The notes: a model not told the origin generated them from the letters alone. DNA of 64,000 bases from Dongia deserti (GCF_003574735.1 NZ_QORW01000006.1:262641-326640), one strand, 5' to 3'. Positions 8,195-17,989 are shown, counted from the first letter of the stretch. Numbers and translations are program-made.

Positions 8195-9816
8195 TGCCGG
8201 ATCGCCTCCAGATGTGCGACTTCCATATGGAGCGCGGCCGCCAGCAGGGCCTTGGTGTAGTCTTCCTGCGGCGCTTCGAAGATCTGATTGGCGGTGCCTT
8301 TCTCCACCACCTTGCCGTTGCGCATCACGATCACCCGGTCGCTCATGGCGCGGATCACGCGCAAATCGTGGCTGATGAAGAAATAGGTAAAGCCGTGCTT
8401 CTTCTGCAGGTCGCGCAGCAGATCGACGATCTGCGCCTGTACCGACATGTCGAGCGCAGAAGTCGGCTCGTCCAACACGATCAGCTTGGGCTTCAGGATG
8501 AGGGCGCGCGCCACCGCGATGCGCTGGCGTTGCCCGCCGGAGAATTCGTGCGGATAACGATGGCGTGTTTCGGGATCGAGGCCGACTTCCTTGAGCGCCG
8601 CGACCACCGCAGCGTCGCGTTCGCCCTCGTCCTTCATCAGGCCGTGCACGTCGAGCCCTTCGGACACGATCTCGCCGACAGACAGGCGCGGCGAGAGTGA
8701 TCCGTAGGGATCCTGGAACACGATCTGCATCTCTCGGCGCACCGGCCGCAGATCCCAGCGCTTCAGCTTCTCAATGTTGCGCCCCATAAATAGGATCGCC
8801 CCTTCCGATTCCACGAGACGCAGGAGGCCGAGCGCCAGCGTGGTCTTGCCCGATCCCGATTCGCCGACGATTCCGATGGTCTCGCCCTCGCGCACGTCGA
8901 TGTCGATCCCGTCCACCGCCTTCACGTGGCCGACCACGCGGCGGAGCACGCCGGCCTTGATCGGGAACCACACCTTCAGGTTCTTCGCCGACATGATTTC
9001 GCTGCCGCCGGTCCTGAGCTCGCCTTTCGGCTGCGGCTGGGCGGCCAGCAGATGCCGCGTATAGGGATGCTGCGGATTGCGGAACAGGGTCTCGGTCTCG
9101 CTCCGTTCGACAATAACGCCGTTCTGCATGACGCAGACTTCGCGCGCGACGTTGCGTACCAGGCCAAGATCGTGGGTGATGAGGAGGATCGCCATGCCGA
9201 GCTCGCGCTGCAGCTCCAACAGCAGCTTGAAGAGTTGCGCCTGGATCGTGACGTCGACCGCGGTGGTCGGCTCGTCGGCGATCAGCAGGTCCGGATTGTT
9301 GGCGAGCGCCATGGCGATCATGACGCGCTGACGCTGTCCGCCGGACAATTCGTGCGGGAAGGCGCTCATGCGCTTTTCCGCGTCGCCGATCTGCACCAGC
9401 TTCAGGAGCTCCAGCGCTTCCTTGCGTGCCGCCCCGCGCTGGAGCTTGCGGTGCAGCGTCAAGGTCTCGATCAATTGTCGCTCGATCCGGTGCAGTGGAT
9501 TGAGCGAGGTCATCGGCTCCTGGAAGATCATCGCGATGCGATCGCCGCGCACCTCGCGCAGCTTGTTCGGCGAAGCCTTCATCAGATCCTCGCCCTGGAA
9601 CAGGATGCGCCCCGACGGATGATGCCCGGCCGGAGGCAGCAGCTTCAGGATGGAGAGCGCGGTTACCGACTTGCCGGATCCCGATTCGCCGACCAGCGCG
9701 AGCGTCTCGCCGCGTCCGATCGAGAAGTTGATGTCCTGCGCGACGACCCGGTCGCGGAACGCGACGGAGAGGTTCTCGACCTGCAGCAATGGTCCGTCGC
9801 CCGAAGCCTTGTTCAT
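8191..9816 (-). CDS. yejF: oligopeptide ABC transporter ATPase with two nucleotide-binding domains (YejF)
   Basis: A fused double ATPase of 541 residues. Each half has Walker A ([11 protein letters not shown] in the first, [11 protein letters not shown] in the second), a signature ([15 protein letters not shown] and [15 protein letters not shown]) and Walker B ([12 protein letters not shown] and [12 protein letters not shown]). It would drive the YejB/YejE permease pair that imports peptides; in E. coli this system takes up microcin C. Start and stop both form ATGA overlaps with yejE and ghrA. Confidence 0.93.
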   Translation of the reverse strand: MNKASGDGPLLQVENLSVAFRDRVVAQDINFSIGRGETLALVGESGSGKSVTALSILKLLPPAGHHPSGRILFQGEDLMKASPNKLREVRGDRIAMIFQEPMTSLNPLHRIERQLIETLTLHRKLQRGAARKEALELLKLVQIGDAEKRMSAFPHELSGGQRQRVMIAMALANNPDLLIADEPTTAVDVTIQAQLFKLLLELQRELGMAILLITHDLGLVRNVAREVCVMQNGVIVERSETETLFRNPQHPYTRHLLAAQPQPKGELRTGGSEIMSAKNLKVWFPIKAGVLRRVVGHVKAVDGIDIDVREGETIGIVGESGSGKTTLALGLLRLVESEGAILFMGRNIEKLKRWDLRPVRREMQIVFQDPYGSLSPRLSVGEIVSEGLDVHGLMKDEGERDAAVVAALKEVGLDPETRHRYPHEFSGGQRQRIAVARALILKPKLIVLDEPTSALDMSVQAQIVDLLRDLQKKHGFTYFFISHDLRVIRAMSDRVIVMRNGKVVEKGTANQIFEAPQEDYTKALLAAALHMEVAHLEAIRQ

Positions 9817-10892
9817 GCCATGGATTTCCGCGGGTCGAAGGCGTCGCGGACCGCTTCACCGACGAAGATCAGCAGCACCAGCATCCCGCCAACCGCGACG
9901 AAGCCGCTGATCCCGAGCCATGGCGCTTGCAGGTTCTCTTTGCCTTGCTGCAGCAACTCGCCCAGCGACGGCGAGCCGGGCGGCAGGCCGAGGCCGAGGA
10001 AGTCCAGCGCCGTCAGCGTCGTGACAGATCCGCTCAGCGTGAACGGCAGGAACGTCAGGGTCGCGACCAAGGCGTTGGGCAGGATGTGCTTGATCATGAT
10101 GCGCCAGTCGCTCATGCCCATGGCCTTGGCGGCCCGCACATACTCGAAGTTGCGCGCGCGCAAGAATTCCGCACGGACGACGCCGACCGGCCAAGTCCAG
10201 CTCACCAGCAGCATGATGCCAAGCAAGGTCCAGAAGCCCGGCACGATGACGCTGGAGAGGATCAGCAGCACGTAGAGGAATGGCAGGCCACCCCAGATTT
10301 CGAGCCCGCGCTGGAACAAGAGGTCAGTCAGGCCGCCATAGAAGCCTTGGATCGCCCCGGCAAGCACGCCAATCACCGTGCTGGCGATGGTGAGGATAAG
10401 GCCGAACAGGACCGAGATGCGGAACCCGTAGATGACGCGCGCGGCGACATCGCGTGCATTGTCGTCTGTACCAAGCCAGTTGACGCTATCGGGTGCGGTC
10501 GGTGCCGGCCCCGGCAGATTGCTCACCGCCGTTCGGTAGCTGAATGGAATCGGCGGCCAGATCGCCCAACCCTTCTCAGCGATCTTCTGCTGGACAAAGG
10601 GATCCTTGTAGTCCGTGCCGGTTGTGAAGGTACCGCCGAAGGTCGTTTCCGGATAGTCCTTCACGACAGGCATGTATATTCCGCCATCATAGAACACGAC
10701 GATAGGTCGATCATTGGCAATGAATTCCGCGAACAGCGTCACGACGAACAGGATGCCGAAGATAATGGCGGAGACGAAACCGCGGCGATTCGCCTTGAAG
10801 GCGCGCCAGCGCCGCATAGTGATCGGCCGCACGCGGATTCCCAGCACGCGCCGGTCGATCGCAAAGGGTGCAGTGGCAGCCACTTCCGTCAT
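9813..10892 (-). CDS. yejE: oligopeptide ABC transporter permease YejE
   Basis: A 359-residue inner-membrane permease of the DppC/OppC type. The chosen ATG (MTEVAATAPF) overlaps the yejB stop as ATGA; the frame remains open upstream but only as an antisense shadow of yejB. There is an N-terminal cytoplasmic segment, a first helix at about 35-55, a periplasmic domain (GGIYMPVVKDYPETTFGGTF), and five C-terminal helices with the EAA-type loop RAAKAMGMSDWRIMIKHILPNA. YejE proteins are distinguished from DppC by this large periplasmic loop. Confidence 0.92.
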   Translation of the reverse strand: MTEVAATAPFAIDRRVLGIRVRPITMRRWRAFKANRRGFVSAIIFGILFVVTLFAEFIANDRPIVVFYDGGIYMPVVKDYPETTFGGTFTTGTDYKDPFVQQKIAEKGWAIWPPIPFSYRTAVSNLPGPAPTAPDSVNWLGTDDNARDVAARVIYGFRISVLFGLILTIASTVIGVLAGAIQGFYGGLTDLLFQRGLEIWGGLPFLYVLLILSSVIVPGFWTLLGIMLLVSWTWPVGVVRAEFLRARNFEYVRAAKAMGMSDWRIMIKHILPNALVATLTFLPFTLSGSVTTLTALDFLGLGLPPGSPSLGELLQQGKENLQAPWLGISGFVAVGGMLVLLIFVGEAVRDAFDPRKSMA

Positions 10893-11971
10893 GCGCGCGC
10901 CTCGAAGTCGATGCGCGGGTCGACGATCGTGTACATCAGGTCGCTGATGAGCTGAGTGAAGAGGCCGATCAGGGTGAAGATATAGAGCGTCCCGAACATG
11001 ATCGGATAGTCGCGTGCGATGACCGCCTCGTAGCCAAGATAGCCGAGACCATCGAGGTTGAAGATGATCTCGATCAGCAAGGCGCCGCTGAACAGAATGC
11101 CGATGAATGCACCGGGAAATCCTGCGATCACGATCAGCATGGCATTGCGGAACACGTGGCCATACATGACGCGGCGCTCGGTCAGGCCTTTGGCGCGCGC
11201 CGTGGTGACGTACTGCTGGTTTATCTGATCCAAGAAGGAGTTCTTGGTCAGCAAGGTAAGGCTGGCAAAGGACCCGATCAGCAGAGCCATCAGCGGCAAT
11301 GTCAGGTGCCAGAAGTAATCCACGATCTTTTCGGGCCAGCTCATCATGTCCCAATCGGGCGACGTCAGGTGCTGCAGCGGGAACCACTGGAAGAAGCTGC
11401 CGCCGGCAAACAGGACGATCAGCAACACGGCGAACAAGTAACCGGGGATGGCGCTCGCGACCACGACGACGATGCTCGTCCAGATATCGAAATCAGTCCC
11501 ATCCCGCACCGCCTTGGCAATGCCGAGCGGGATGGAGACGATATAGATGATGAGGGTCGTCCACAGGCCGATCGAGATCGAGACCGGCATCTTCTCGATC
11601 AGAAGGTCGACGACGGGCCGGCCCTTGAAGAAGCTCTCACCGAAGTTGAAGGTGGCGTAGTCCTTCATCATCAACCAGAAGCGTTCGTGCGCCGGCTTGT
11701 CGAAGCCGTACATGCGCTCGATTTCCTTGATGATGGCGGGATCCAGGCCGCGCGCGCCGCGGTACTCGCTGTCCTCGTCCCCACGCCGGCTGAAATCGGA
11801 GGCGCTGCCGACGATGGGGGCAGTCGGCGAGACGACCGTGCCCTTCAGTCGCGCGATCGTCTGCTCGACGGGCCCGCCGGGCGCGAACTGCACGATGACG
11901 AAGTTCAGCACCATGATGCCGAACAGGGTGGGAATGATCAGCAGCAATCGTCGAACGATGTACGCAAGCAT
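10889..11971 (-). CDS. yejB: oligopeptide ABC transporter permease YejB
   Basis: A 360-residue DppB/OppB-type permease. The start MLAYIVRRLLLIIPTLFGIM is the typical first helix; the open frame further upstream is a shadow. The large periplasmic loop between helices 1 and 2 (about 35-150) and the EAA-like segment TTARAKGLTERRVMYGHVFRNA fit YejB. It lies 20 bases after yejA and overlaps yejE by 4 bases. Confidence 0.92.
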   Translation of the reverse strand: MLAYIVRRLLLIIPTLFGIMVLNFVIVQFAPGGPVEQTIARLKGTVVSPTAPIVGSASDFSRRGDEDSEYRGARGLDPAIIKEIERMYGFDKPAHERFWLMMKDYATFNFGESFFKGRPVVDLLIEKMPVSISIGLWTTLIIYIVSIPLGIAKAVRDGTDFDIWTSIVVVVASAIPGYLFAVLLIVLFAGGSFFQWFPLQHLTSPDWDMMSWPEKIVDYFWHLTLPLMALLIGSFASLTLLTKNSFLDQINQQYVTTARAKGLTERRVMYGHVFRNAMLIVIAGFPGAFIGILFSGALLIEIIFNLDGLGYLGYEAVIARDYPIMFGTLYIFTLIGLFTQLISDLMYTIVDPRIDFEARA

Positions 11972-11991
11972 GCCGCTATCGGTCCATGCCG

Positions 11992-14046
11992 CTACGAGCT
12001 CTTGCGTCGGCGCCGGCCGAGCAGATAGGCCACCACGACGACCGCGATCGCGCCGCCCGCATAGATCAAGGGCGATTGCCCGCGGTCTCTCTCTGCCTCC
12101 GCTTGCCCAGTTGGGGCGGTTTCCGCGGCCGGGGCCGGCGCGTCCTGCGAAGGCTGCGCCTGGGCTGGAGCGGGGGCCGGCGCAGCGGCAGCCTGATCGA
12201 CCGGCTGGTCCGCGACCTTCTTTCCGGCAAGAGCAGCATCCTTGGCCTGGTCGATCCACCAGGCGGTGCTGCCATAGCTATAGAGCGGATCGGGGCGTTG
12301 CTTCGGCATGCCGAACCTGTTCCAGTACGCGACGCGGAACTCCCTGCTGTGGAAATGCGGCACCAGATAGTAGTTCCATTGCAGGACGCGATCGAGCGCG
12401 CGGCACCGGATGATCAGCTCCTCGCGAGTCTGCGCATTCACGATCAACTCGATCAGCTTGTCGACTGCAGGATTCTCGATGCCGATCGTGTTGCCGCTGC
12501 CCGGCGTGTCTGCCGACGCCGAGCCCCAGTACTCCGATTGTTCGTTGCCAGGCGACAGGGATACACCCCAGATATCGCTGGTCATGTCGAAGTCGAAATT
12601 CTCCATGCGCGACTGATACTGCGCGGAATCCACCACCCGTACTGTCGCCCTAACGCCGATGCGCTCGAGGTTCTGCGCGAATGGCAGTGCGACCCGCTCC
12701 ATCGGCTGATCGTCGACCAAGATTTCGAACTGGAACGGCCTGCCGTCCTTGACGCGCCGGCCGTTCTCGACCTTCCAGCCGGCTTCATTGAGCAGCGCAG
12801 CCGCCTTTTCAAGATTGTCGCGCGCGTTGCCGGAGCCGTCGGTTTTGGGCGGGTTGTATTCGGTGGTGAAGACCTCCGGCGGGATCTGATCCTTCAGCGG
12901 GTTGAGTATCTCCAGCTCCTCAGGTGACGGCAGGCCCTTCGCCTCCATCTCGGAGTTCTGGAAGTAGGAGCGCGTCCGCGTGTAGAGGCCGTAGAACAGC
13001 GCCTTGTTGGACCATTCGAAATCGAAGGCGTAGATGATCGCCTCGCGCACCTTCGGATCCTGGAACATCGGCTTGCGGATGTTGAAGATGAAGCCTTGGA
13101 TCGGTGCCGGATTCTCGTGCGGGATGACCTCCTTGATCACCCTGCCATCCTTGACGGCGGGAAACTCGTAGCCGGTCGACCACCGCTTGGCGGAATTCTC
13201 GTTGGGCCGCGTGTCCAGCACGCCGGACTTGAATGCCTCCATCTGGATCTCGGGATCCTGGAAATAGGTCACGCGCACCTGGTCGTAGTTGTTGGTGCCG
13301 ATGTTGATGGGCAGGTCCTTGCCCCAATAGTCGGGAACGCGATCCATGGTGTAGGAGCGGCCCATGTCGAACTTGCCGAGTTTGTACGGGCCGCTGCCGA
13401 GGGGCGGCTCGAGCAGTACGTTCTCGAAGTTGCGGCTCTCCCACCAGTGCTTCGGCAGAATCGGCAGCTGCCCCATGATCACGGGCAACTCGCGGTTGCC
13501 GCCGTGCTTGAACTGAAACTTGACGCGGCGCTCGCCCAGCTTTTCTGCCTTGGCGACGTCGGCATAGTAGTAGCGCCACTGCGGGTGGCCCTTCGTCATC
13601 AGCGTATCGAAGCTGAAGACGACATCATCGGCAGTGATCGGTTTGCCGTCGTGCCAGCGCGCCTCCGGTCGCAAGTTGTAGATGATCCAGGATTTGTCCG
13701 GCGCGACCTCCATGCTCTCGGCGATGAGCCCGTACTCGCTCAGTGCGTCATCCTCGGTCTGCGTCGTGAGCGTCTCGAAAAGCCCGCCAAGGCCGGCCGG
13801 TGTCCCCTTGATGATGAAGCGATTGAAGCTGTCGAATGTGCCGGTTGCGCCTGACGTGATCGTGCCGCCCTTCGGCGCGTTCGGGTTCACGTAATCGAGG
13901 TGCTTGAAATCCGGTCCATATTTCGGTGCGTCGCCGAGGCTGAGGGCGTGGACTTTAGTCCCAGCTTCTTGCGCCAGGGCGATGGGGCCGGTTGCGAGGG
14001 AAAGGCCGAGTGCCAGCGCAAAAACAAACCAACGGCGCAAACTCAT
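11992..14046 (-). CDS. yejA: YejA-type peptide-binding protein with C-terminal membrane anchor
   Basis: A 684-residue family 5 extracellular solute-binding protein: signal peptide (about 1-25, cut near ALA-QE), then the binding fold to about residue 598 (ending YSYGSTAWWI, where family members normally stop). An unusual 86-residue tail follows: a Pro/Ala-rich linker (PAPAPAQAQPSQDAPAPAAE), one hydrophobic helix (about 659-677, LIYAGGAIAVVVVAYLLG) and a terminal RRRRKSS. The tail should tether the protein to the outer face of the inner membrane. GGAGG lies 10 bases before the ATG. It heads the yejABEF-ghrA operon. Confidence 0.9.
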   Translation of the reverse strand: MSLRRWFVFALALGLSLATGPIALAQEAGTKVHALSLGDAPKYGPDFKHLDYVNPNAPKGGTITSGATGTFDSFNRFIIKGTPAGLGGLFETLTTQTEDDALSEYGLIAESMEVAPDKSWIIYNLRPEARWHDGKPITADDVVFSFDTLMTKGHPQWRYYYADVAKAEKLGERRVKFQFKHGGNRELPVIMGQLPILPKHWWESRNFENVLLEPPLGSGPYKLGKFDMGRSYTMDRVPDYWGKDLPINIGTNNYDQVRVTYFQDPEIQMEAFKSGVLDTRPNENSAKRWSTGYEFPAVKDGRVIKEVIPHENPAPIQGFIFNIRKPMFQDPKVREAIIYAFDFEWSNKALFYGLYTRTRSYFQNSEMEAKGLPSPEELEILNPLKDQIPPEVFTTEYNPPKTDGSGNARDNLEKAAALLNEAGWKVENGRRVKDGRPFQFEILVDDQPMERVALPFAQNLERIGVRATVRVVDSAQYQSRMENFDFDMTSDIWGVSLSPGNEQSEYWGSASADTPGSGNTIGIENPAVDKLIELIVNAQTREELIIRCRALDRVLQWNYYLVPHFHSREFRVAYWNRFGMPKQRPDPLYSYGSTAWWIDQAKDAALAGKKVADQPVDQAAAAPAPAPAQAQPSQDAPAPAAETAPTGQAEAERDRGQSPLIYAGGAIAVVVVAYLLGRRRRKSS

Positions 14047-14125
14047 GGATCGGTATCCTCCGATCTTGTAACCACCTCACCGCAGTCTAGTTCATTCGGC
14101 GCCTGAAAAAAGGCCGGAATTCCGT

Positions 14126-14167
14126 CAGCCCGCTGCGCTCAGTTGGCAGCCCGCTGCGCTCAGTTGG
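14126..14167. repeat. 21-bp perfect tandem duplication across the hisN stop codon
   Basis: The 21-base unit CAGCCCGCTGCGCTCAGTTGG occurs at 14126-14146 and again, identical, at 14147-14167. The second copy includes the last codons and TGA stop of hisN (minus strand), so the first copy is a duplicated gene end with its own stop. It looks like a recent replication slippage event. Confidence 0.9.
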
Positions 14168-14939
14168 CCAGGATCGCCAGCGCCTCGTCCAGCACGCGCG
14201 CATCGCCCACCGCGACTACCCGATCGCCGGAACCCATTTTCAGCCCGTTTCCATGCCAGTCGGTGATCTTGCCGCCAGCGCCTTCGATGACCGGGGTCAG
14301 CGCCAAGTAGTCGTATTCGACCAAGCTGCACTCGATCACAATGTCGAGAAAACCGGTCGCCACCATACCGTATTGGTAGCAATCGCCGCCGAAGGTGGTG
14401 GAGCGCACCGTGGCCTCAACTGCCTCGAACTTCCGGCGCTTGTCCGACGTGTCGAACATCAGCGGGGTGGAGGCGGAGAGATAGCCTTCACGGAGCGCCG
14501 CGCAGGCGCGCGCCGAGACGCGCTCGCCATTCAACATGGTCGGGCGGCCGACGGCACCGACCCAGCGATCGCCCAGCACCGGCATGTCGATGAGGCCAAG
14601 CAGCGGCACACCATTGCGGGCGAGCGAGATCAGCGTGCCGAAGGTCGGGCGACCGGTGACGAAGGCGCGTGTGCCGTCGAGCGGGTCCAGAACCCAGACA
14701 TATTCGGCATCTTCGCGCTCCTTGCCGAACTCCTCGCCGAAAATGCCGTGATCCGGAAACGTGGTGCTGATCAGTTGGCGGATGGCGGCTTCGGCCTCGC
14801 GATCGGCCTGCGTGACCGGCGATGCATCCGACTTGATGTCGATGTCGAGCCTGCGCCGGTAGTAGGAGCGCAAGATCGGCCGGCTGGCATCGGCCAGCCG
14901 GTTCGCGAGGTCGACGAAGTCCTGCGTGTCCTGGCTCAA
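14160..14939 (-). CDS. hisN: histidinol-phosphatase, inositol monophosphatase family (TTG start)
   Basis: A 259-residue Mg-dependent phosphatase. The metal-binding motifs of the IMPase family are visible: GEE (68-70), DPLDGT (85-90) and the C-terminal EYDYLALTPVIEGAGGKITDW. In alphaproteobacteria this branch is the HisN-type histidinol-phosphate phosphatase; inositol or nucleotide phosphates remain possible. The frame extends further upstream, inside the cytochrome gene, but the TTG at 14939 gives the normal family length and lies one base after the cytochrome stop, implying tight coupling. The 3' end is marked by a 21-bp tandem duplication. Confidence 0.83.
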   Translation of the reverse strand: MSQDTQDFVDLANRLADASRPILRSYYRRRLDIDIKSDASPVTQADREAEAAIRQLISTTFPDHGIFGEEFGKEREDAEYVWVLDPLDGTRAFVTGRPTFGTLISLARNGVPLLGLIDMPVLGDRWVGAVGRPTMLNGERVSARACAALREGYLSASTPLMFDTSDKRRKFEAVEATVRSTTFGGDCYQYGMVATGFLDIVIECSLVEYDYLALTPVIEGAGGKITDWHGNGLKMGSGDRVVAVGDARVLDEALAILAN

Positions 14940-14940
14940 G

Positions 14941-15981
14941 TTATTGCGGCAGCGGGACTGGCGAATCGCTCTGGTCGCGCAGCCAGCGCAGCAACGCCGC
15001 CCGGTCCTCCGCCTTCGGCAGACCGGGGAAGGCCATCTTGGTGCCGGGCGCATATTCCTTCGGCTTGGCCAGGAAGTGATCCAGTTCCTCGAAGTTCCAA
15101 GGCTTGTCGGCCATGCCCTTCATTGCGTCGGAATAGGCAAAGCCTTCCACGGCCGCGTGCTTGCGGCCGACAATATCCCAGAGAGGCGGGCCAACCTTGC
15201 TCTTGGCAGCACTGGTGAGGTCGTGGCAGGCCTTGCACTTGGCGGCGACCTTCTCGCCGGCCGCTGGATCGGCGTTGGCGATCATGGCGACGGCGTCATC
15301 TCCGCCTGCCGCGGCTCCTTCCTGCTGGGCCTGACCTTCGGGAGCGGCCGCTTCGCCGCCAGCCGGCGCGCCTTCGGTTGCGGGAGCGCCTTCGCCTTTC
15401 GCCGCCTGCTGCTGGCCGCCGAGGGCAGCCTGCTCGGCGGCAATCTCTTCTTCCGTCGGCATCGGCGCAGGTTTATCGGATTGTTGGTTCATCCAGGCGA
15501 GCAGATCGGCGCGATCCTGCACGCTGGGCAGGCCGGGGAAGGCCATCTTGGTACCCGGGATGAACTCCTTCGGCTTCGCGAGGAAATGGTTCAGGTCGGC
15601 AAAGGTCCACGGCTTGTTGTGGGCCTTCATCGCCTCGGAATAGGCAAAGCCTTCATGTGTGCCGGCGACCCGCCCGACCGCACCATAAAGGCCGGGGCCC
15701 ACCTTGTTGGCGCCAGCGGCATCGAAGGTATGACAGGTCTGGCACTTCTTGGCGATGGTCTCGCCCTTCGCAACGTCAGCCTTGGCGATGAGGCCAAGGA
15801 CCGGCTCGAGGCCCGATGGCTCCTTGGCGGCCGGCGCTTCGCCACCACCTTCGGCTCCTCCCTCATGGGCGCCTTGCTGGGGCTGGTAGATGAAGTCGGT
15901 GATGATCCCGACGCTCAAGGTGATCATACCGCCCACCAGAATGGCGGCGGCGATCTTGTTGCCTTCCAATGAAGCCATCAC
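14941..15981 (-). CDS. membrane-anchored diheme cytochrome c with tandem class I domains
   Basis: A 346-residue electron carrier. An N-terminal anchor (about 10-30) is followed by an acidic/Gly-rich spacer and a CycM/c552-type domain with C80-Q-T-C83-H84 and axial M146 in TKMAFPG. A 60-residue Ala/Gly/Glu/Gln linker (about 175-235) leads to a second domain with C249-K-A-C252-H253 and M316 in TKMAFPG. The two domains align along their length (HFLAKPKE, PGTKMAFPGLP shared). Most relatives have one heme domain. It probably shuttles electrons from the bc1 complex to a terminal oxidase. Confidence 0.9.
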   Translation of the reverse strand: MMASLEGNKIAAAILVGGMITLSVGIITDFIYQPQQGAHEGGAEGGGEAPAAKEPSGLEPVLGLIAKADVAKGETIAKKCQTCHTFDAAGANKVGPGLYGAVGRVAGTHEGFAYSEAMKAHNKPWTFADLNHFLAKPKEFIPGTKMAFPGLPSVQDRADLLAWMNQQSDKPAPMPTEEEIAAEQAALGGQQQAAKGEGAPATEGAPAGGEAAAPEGQAQQEGAAAGGDDAVAMIANADPAAGEKVAAKCKACHDLTSAAKSKVGPPLWDIVGRKHAAVEGFAYSDAMKGMADKPWNFEELDHFLAKPKEYAPGTKMAFPGLPKAEDRAALLRWLRDQSDSPVPLPQ

Positions 15982-16318
15982 TCAACCCTTCGCTCGAACG
16001 GCGTCCGGATCGCCCGGCGCGGCGATGCACATGCTCACCGCTGGGCGATATTCTCCCTAAACACGCATGCCCCGGACTGGTACTCTCGACAATCCCCCGG
16101 CCGGCTGGCCGAATTGGGGCGCGAATTTAACGGCTTTACCCGGGCCTGTCCAATAGGGGCTGAAGGTGGCTAGCCCTTGGGAAAAGCCGGATTTCTTGGA
16201 CCAATCAGGGTACCTGCAGGTGCGGGCCACATCGGTTCAAGCGGCATAATGTCGCGCCTTGCCAAGGTGGGATGAGTCAGGCCATGACAAGGTCCCATCG
16301 ACCGCTCGCAAGGTCTCC
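15982..16318. other. divergent intergenic region between cytochrome c and kdsB
   Basis: These 337 bases lie between two genes reading away from each other and must hold both promoters. No open frame, tRNA or strong hairpin is convincing. There is a CATAATG at about 16241-16247 but no well-spaced -35 partner. An upstream ATG at 16259 in the kdsB frame would add 20 residues that do not look like KdsB. Confidence 0.4.
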
Positions 16319-17074
16319 ATGGCTCGTCCGCGATCACCCATCATCATCATCCCCGCGCGCATGAAGTCGGTCCGCCTGCCCGGCAAGCCGCTGGCCGACA
16401 TTTGCGGAGCGCCGATGATCGTGCAGGTCTGGCGCCGGGCGATGGAGGCGGGACTAGGCCCGGTCTGCGTGGCCGCGGGCGAGCCGGAGATCGCCGAGGC
16501 CGTGGCCCAGGCGGGCGGCGTCGCCGTCCTGACCGATCCTGAGCATCCCTCCGGCTCCGACCGCATCTTCGAGGCCCTGGGCAAGGCCGATCCCGACCGG
16601 CGCCATGATGCGATCGTCAACCTGCAGGGCGATCTGCCGACCATTGATCCCGCGATCATCCGGCGTGTCATGGAACCGCTGGAGGAGGGCGCGGTCGACA
16701 TCGCGACCCTGGCCGTGGAAATCACCCGCGAAGCGGAGCGCACAGATCCCAACGTGGTGAAAGCCGTGGCGGCATTCGATCCAGCCGGCGGTAAGCGCAT
16801 CGCACGGGCACTCTATTTCAGCCGCGCGACCGTCCCGGCGAACGAAGGGACGCACTATCATCACGTCGGCATCTACGCGTACCGGCGCGCGGCGCTCGAG
16901 CGTTTCGTTGCGCTGCCGCCGGGCTTGCTGGAGAAGCGCGAGAAGCTCGAGCAGTTGCGCGCGCTGGAAGCCGGCATGCGCATCGACGTGGCGCTCGTTG
17001 ACACGCTTCCGCTGGGTGTCGATACTCCCGCGGAACTTGAGCGGGCGCGGGCGGTCCTCGCCCAGTCGGCGTAA
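16319..17074 (+). CDS. kdsB: 3-deoxy-manno-octulosonate cytidylyltransferase (CMP-KDO synthetase)
   Basis: KdsB activates KDO with CTP for the lipopolysaccharide inner core. The 251-residue protein starts at [17 protein letters not shown], containing the nucleotide-binding IPAR-x-x-S-x-[26 protein letters not shown], and the C-terminal HVGIYAYRR and PLGVDTP segments are all family hallmarks. The ATG at 16319 is preferred over 16259 because the homologous region begins there. It implies a KDO-containing LPS. The neighbouring order kdsB-pheA is common in alphaproteobacteria. Confidence 0.95.
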   Translation: MARPRSPIIIIPARMKSVRLPGKPLADICGAPMIVQVWRRAMEAGLGPVCVAAGEPEIAEAVAQAGGVAVLTDPEHPSGSDRIFEALGKADPDRRHDAIVNLQGDLPTIDPAIIRRVMEPLEEGAVDIATLAVEITREAERTDPNVVKAVAAFDPAGGKRIARALYFSRATVPANEGTHYHHVGIYAYRRAALERFVALPPGLLEKREKLEQLRALEAGMRIDVALVDTLPLGVDTPAELERARAVLAQSA

Positions 17075-17116
17075 GAGTAGCAGCGCACTGAACCCCCGCA
17101 ATCGAAGGCGCACAAA

Positions 17117-17971
17117 GTGGCGAGCAAGTCCGACAACATCATCGCGTTCCAGGGCGTGCCTGGTGCCTATTCCGATCTGGCCTGCCGTGCGGCGTATCCG
17201 GCCATGACGACGCTGCCGTGCCCCAGCTTCGAGGATGCGTTCGCGGCGGTGAAGAACAATGATGCACGGCTCGCCATGATCCCGATCGAGAACTCGCTCG
17301 CCGGGCGCGTGGCCGACATCCACCACCTGCTGCCGGAAGCGGGGCTGCATATCATCGGCGAGCATTTCCAGCGGGTGAATCATTGCCTGGTGGCGCCGAA
17401 GGGCGCTGCCATCGCCGGCCTCAAATCGGTGTGGAGCCATGTGCAGGCGCTCTCGCAATGCCGCAACTTCATCAAGCAGCGCGGGCTGAAGCCGGTTGTG
17501 CGCGCCGACACCGCAGGCTCGGCCCAGGAGGTCGCAACCCTGGGCGACAAGAGCGTCGCGGCGATCGCGTCGTCGCTGGCGGCGGAGATCTACGGCCTCG
17601 ACGTCCTGGCAACCGACATCGAGGATGCCGAGCACAACACCACGCGCATGGTGGTGATGGCGCGCGACCCGATCGATCCCGATCCCGGCAAAGGCCCGGT
17701 GATCACCAGCTTCGTATTCCGCGTGCGGTCGGTGCCGGCGGCCCTCTACAAGGCGCTCGGCGGCTTCGCGACCAATGGCGTCAACATCACCAAGCTGGAA
17801 AGCTACATGGTCGACGGCAACTTCACCGTCGCGCAGTTCTATGCCGACATCGACGGCCACCCCGATCAGCGTCCGGTGCGCCTGGCGCTTGAGGAGCTGA
17901 GCTTCTTCTCGCGCGAGGTGCGTATCCTCGGTGTGTACCCGGCCAACGCATTTCGCGCCGGACAGAAGTAA
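17117..17971 (+). CDS. pheA: prephenate dehydratase (GTG start)
   Basis: A 284-residue monofunctional prephenate dehydratase, converting prephenate to phenylpyruvate for phenylalanine synthesis. The catalytic domain (about 1-180) has FQGVPGAYSDLA, PIENSLAGRV and the NTTRMVV form of the TRF motif. The C-terminal ACT domain (about 195-275) has NITKLESYMVDGNF, the alphaproteobacterial version of the ESRP phenylalanine-binding loop. No chorismate mutase domain is fused. GTG start at 17117 with a weak AAGG upstream. Confidence 0.94.
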   Translation: MASKSDNIIAFQGVPGAYSDLACRAAYPAMTTLPCPSFEDAFAAVKNNDARLAMIPIENSLAGRVADIHHLLPEAGLHIIGEHFQRVNHCLVAPKGAAIAGLKSVWSHVQALSQCRNFIKQRGLKPVVRADTAGSAQEVATLGDKSVAAIASSLAAEIYGLDVLATDIEDAEHNTTRMVVMARDPIDPDPGKGPVITSFVFRVRSVPAALYKALGGFATNGVNITKLESYMVDGNFTVAQFYADIDGHPDQRPVRLALEELSFFSREVRILGVYPANAFRAGQK

Positions 17972-17989
17972 GCGCGGAATTCGACGCAC

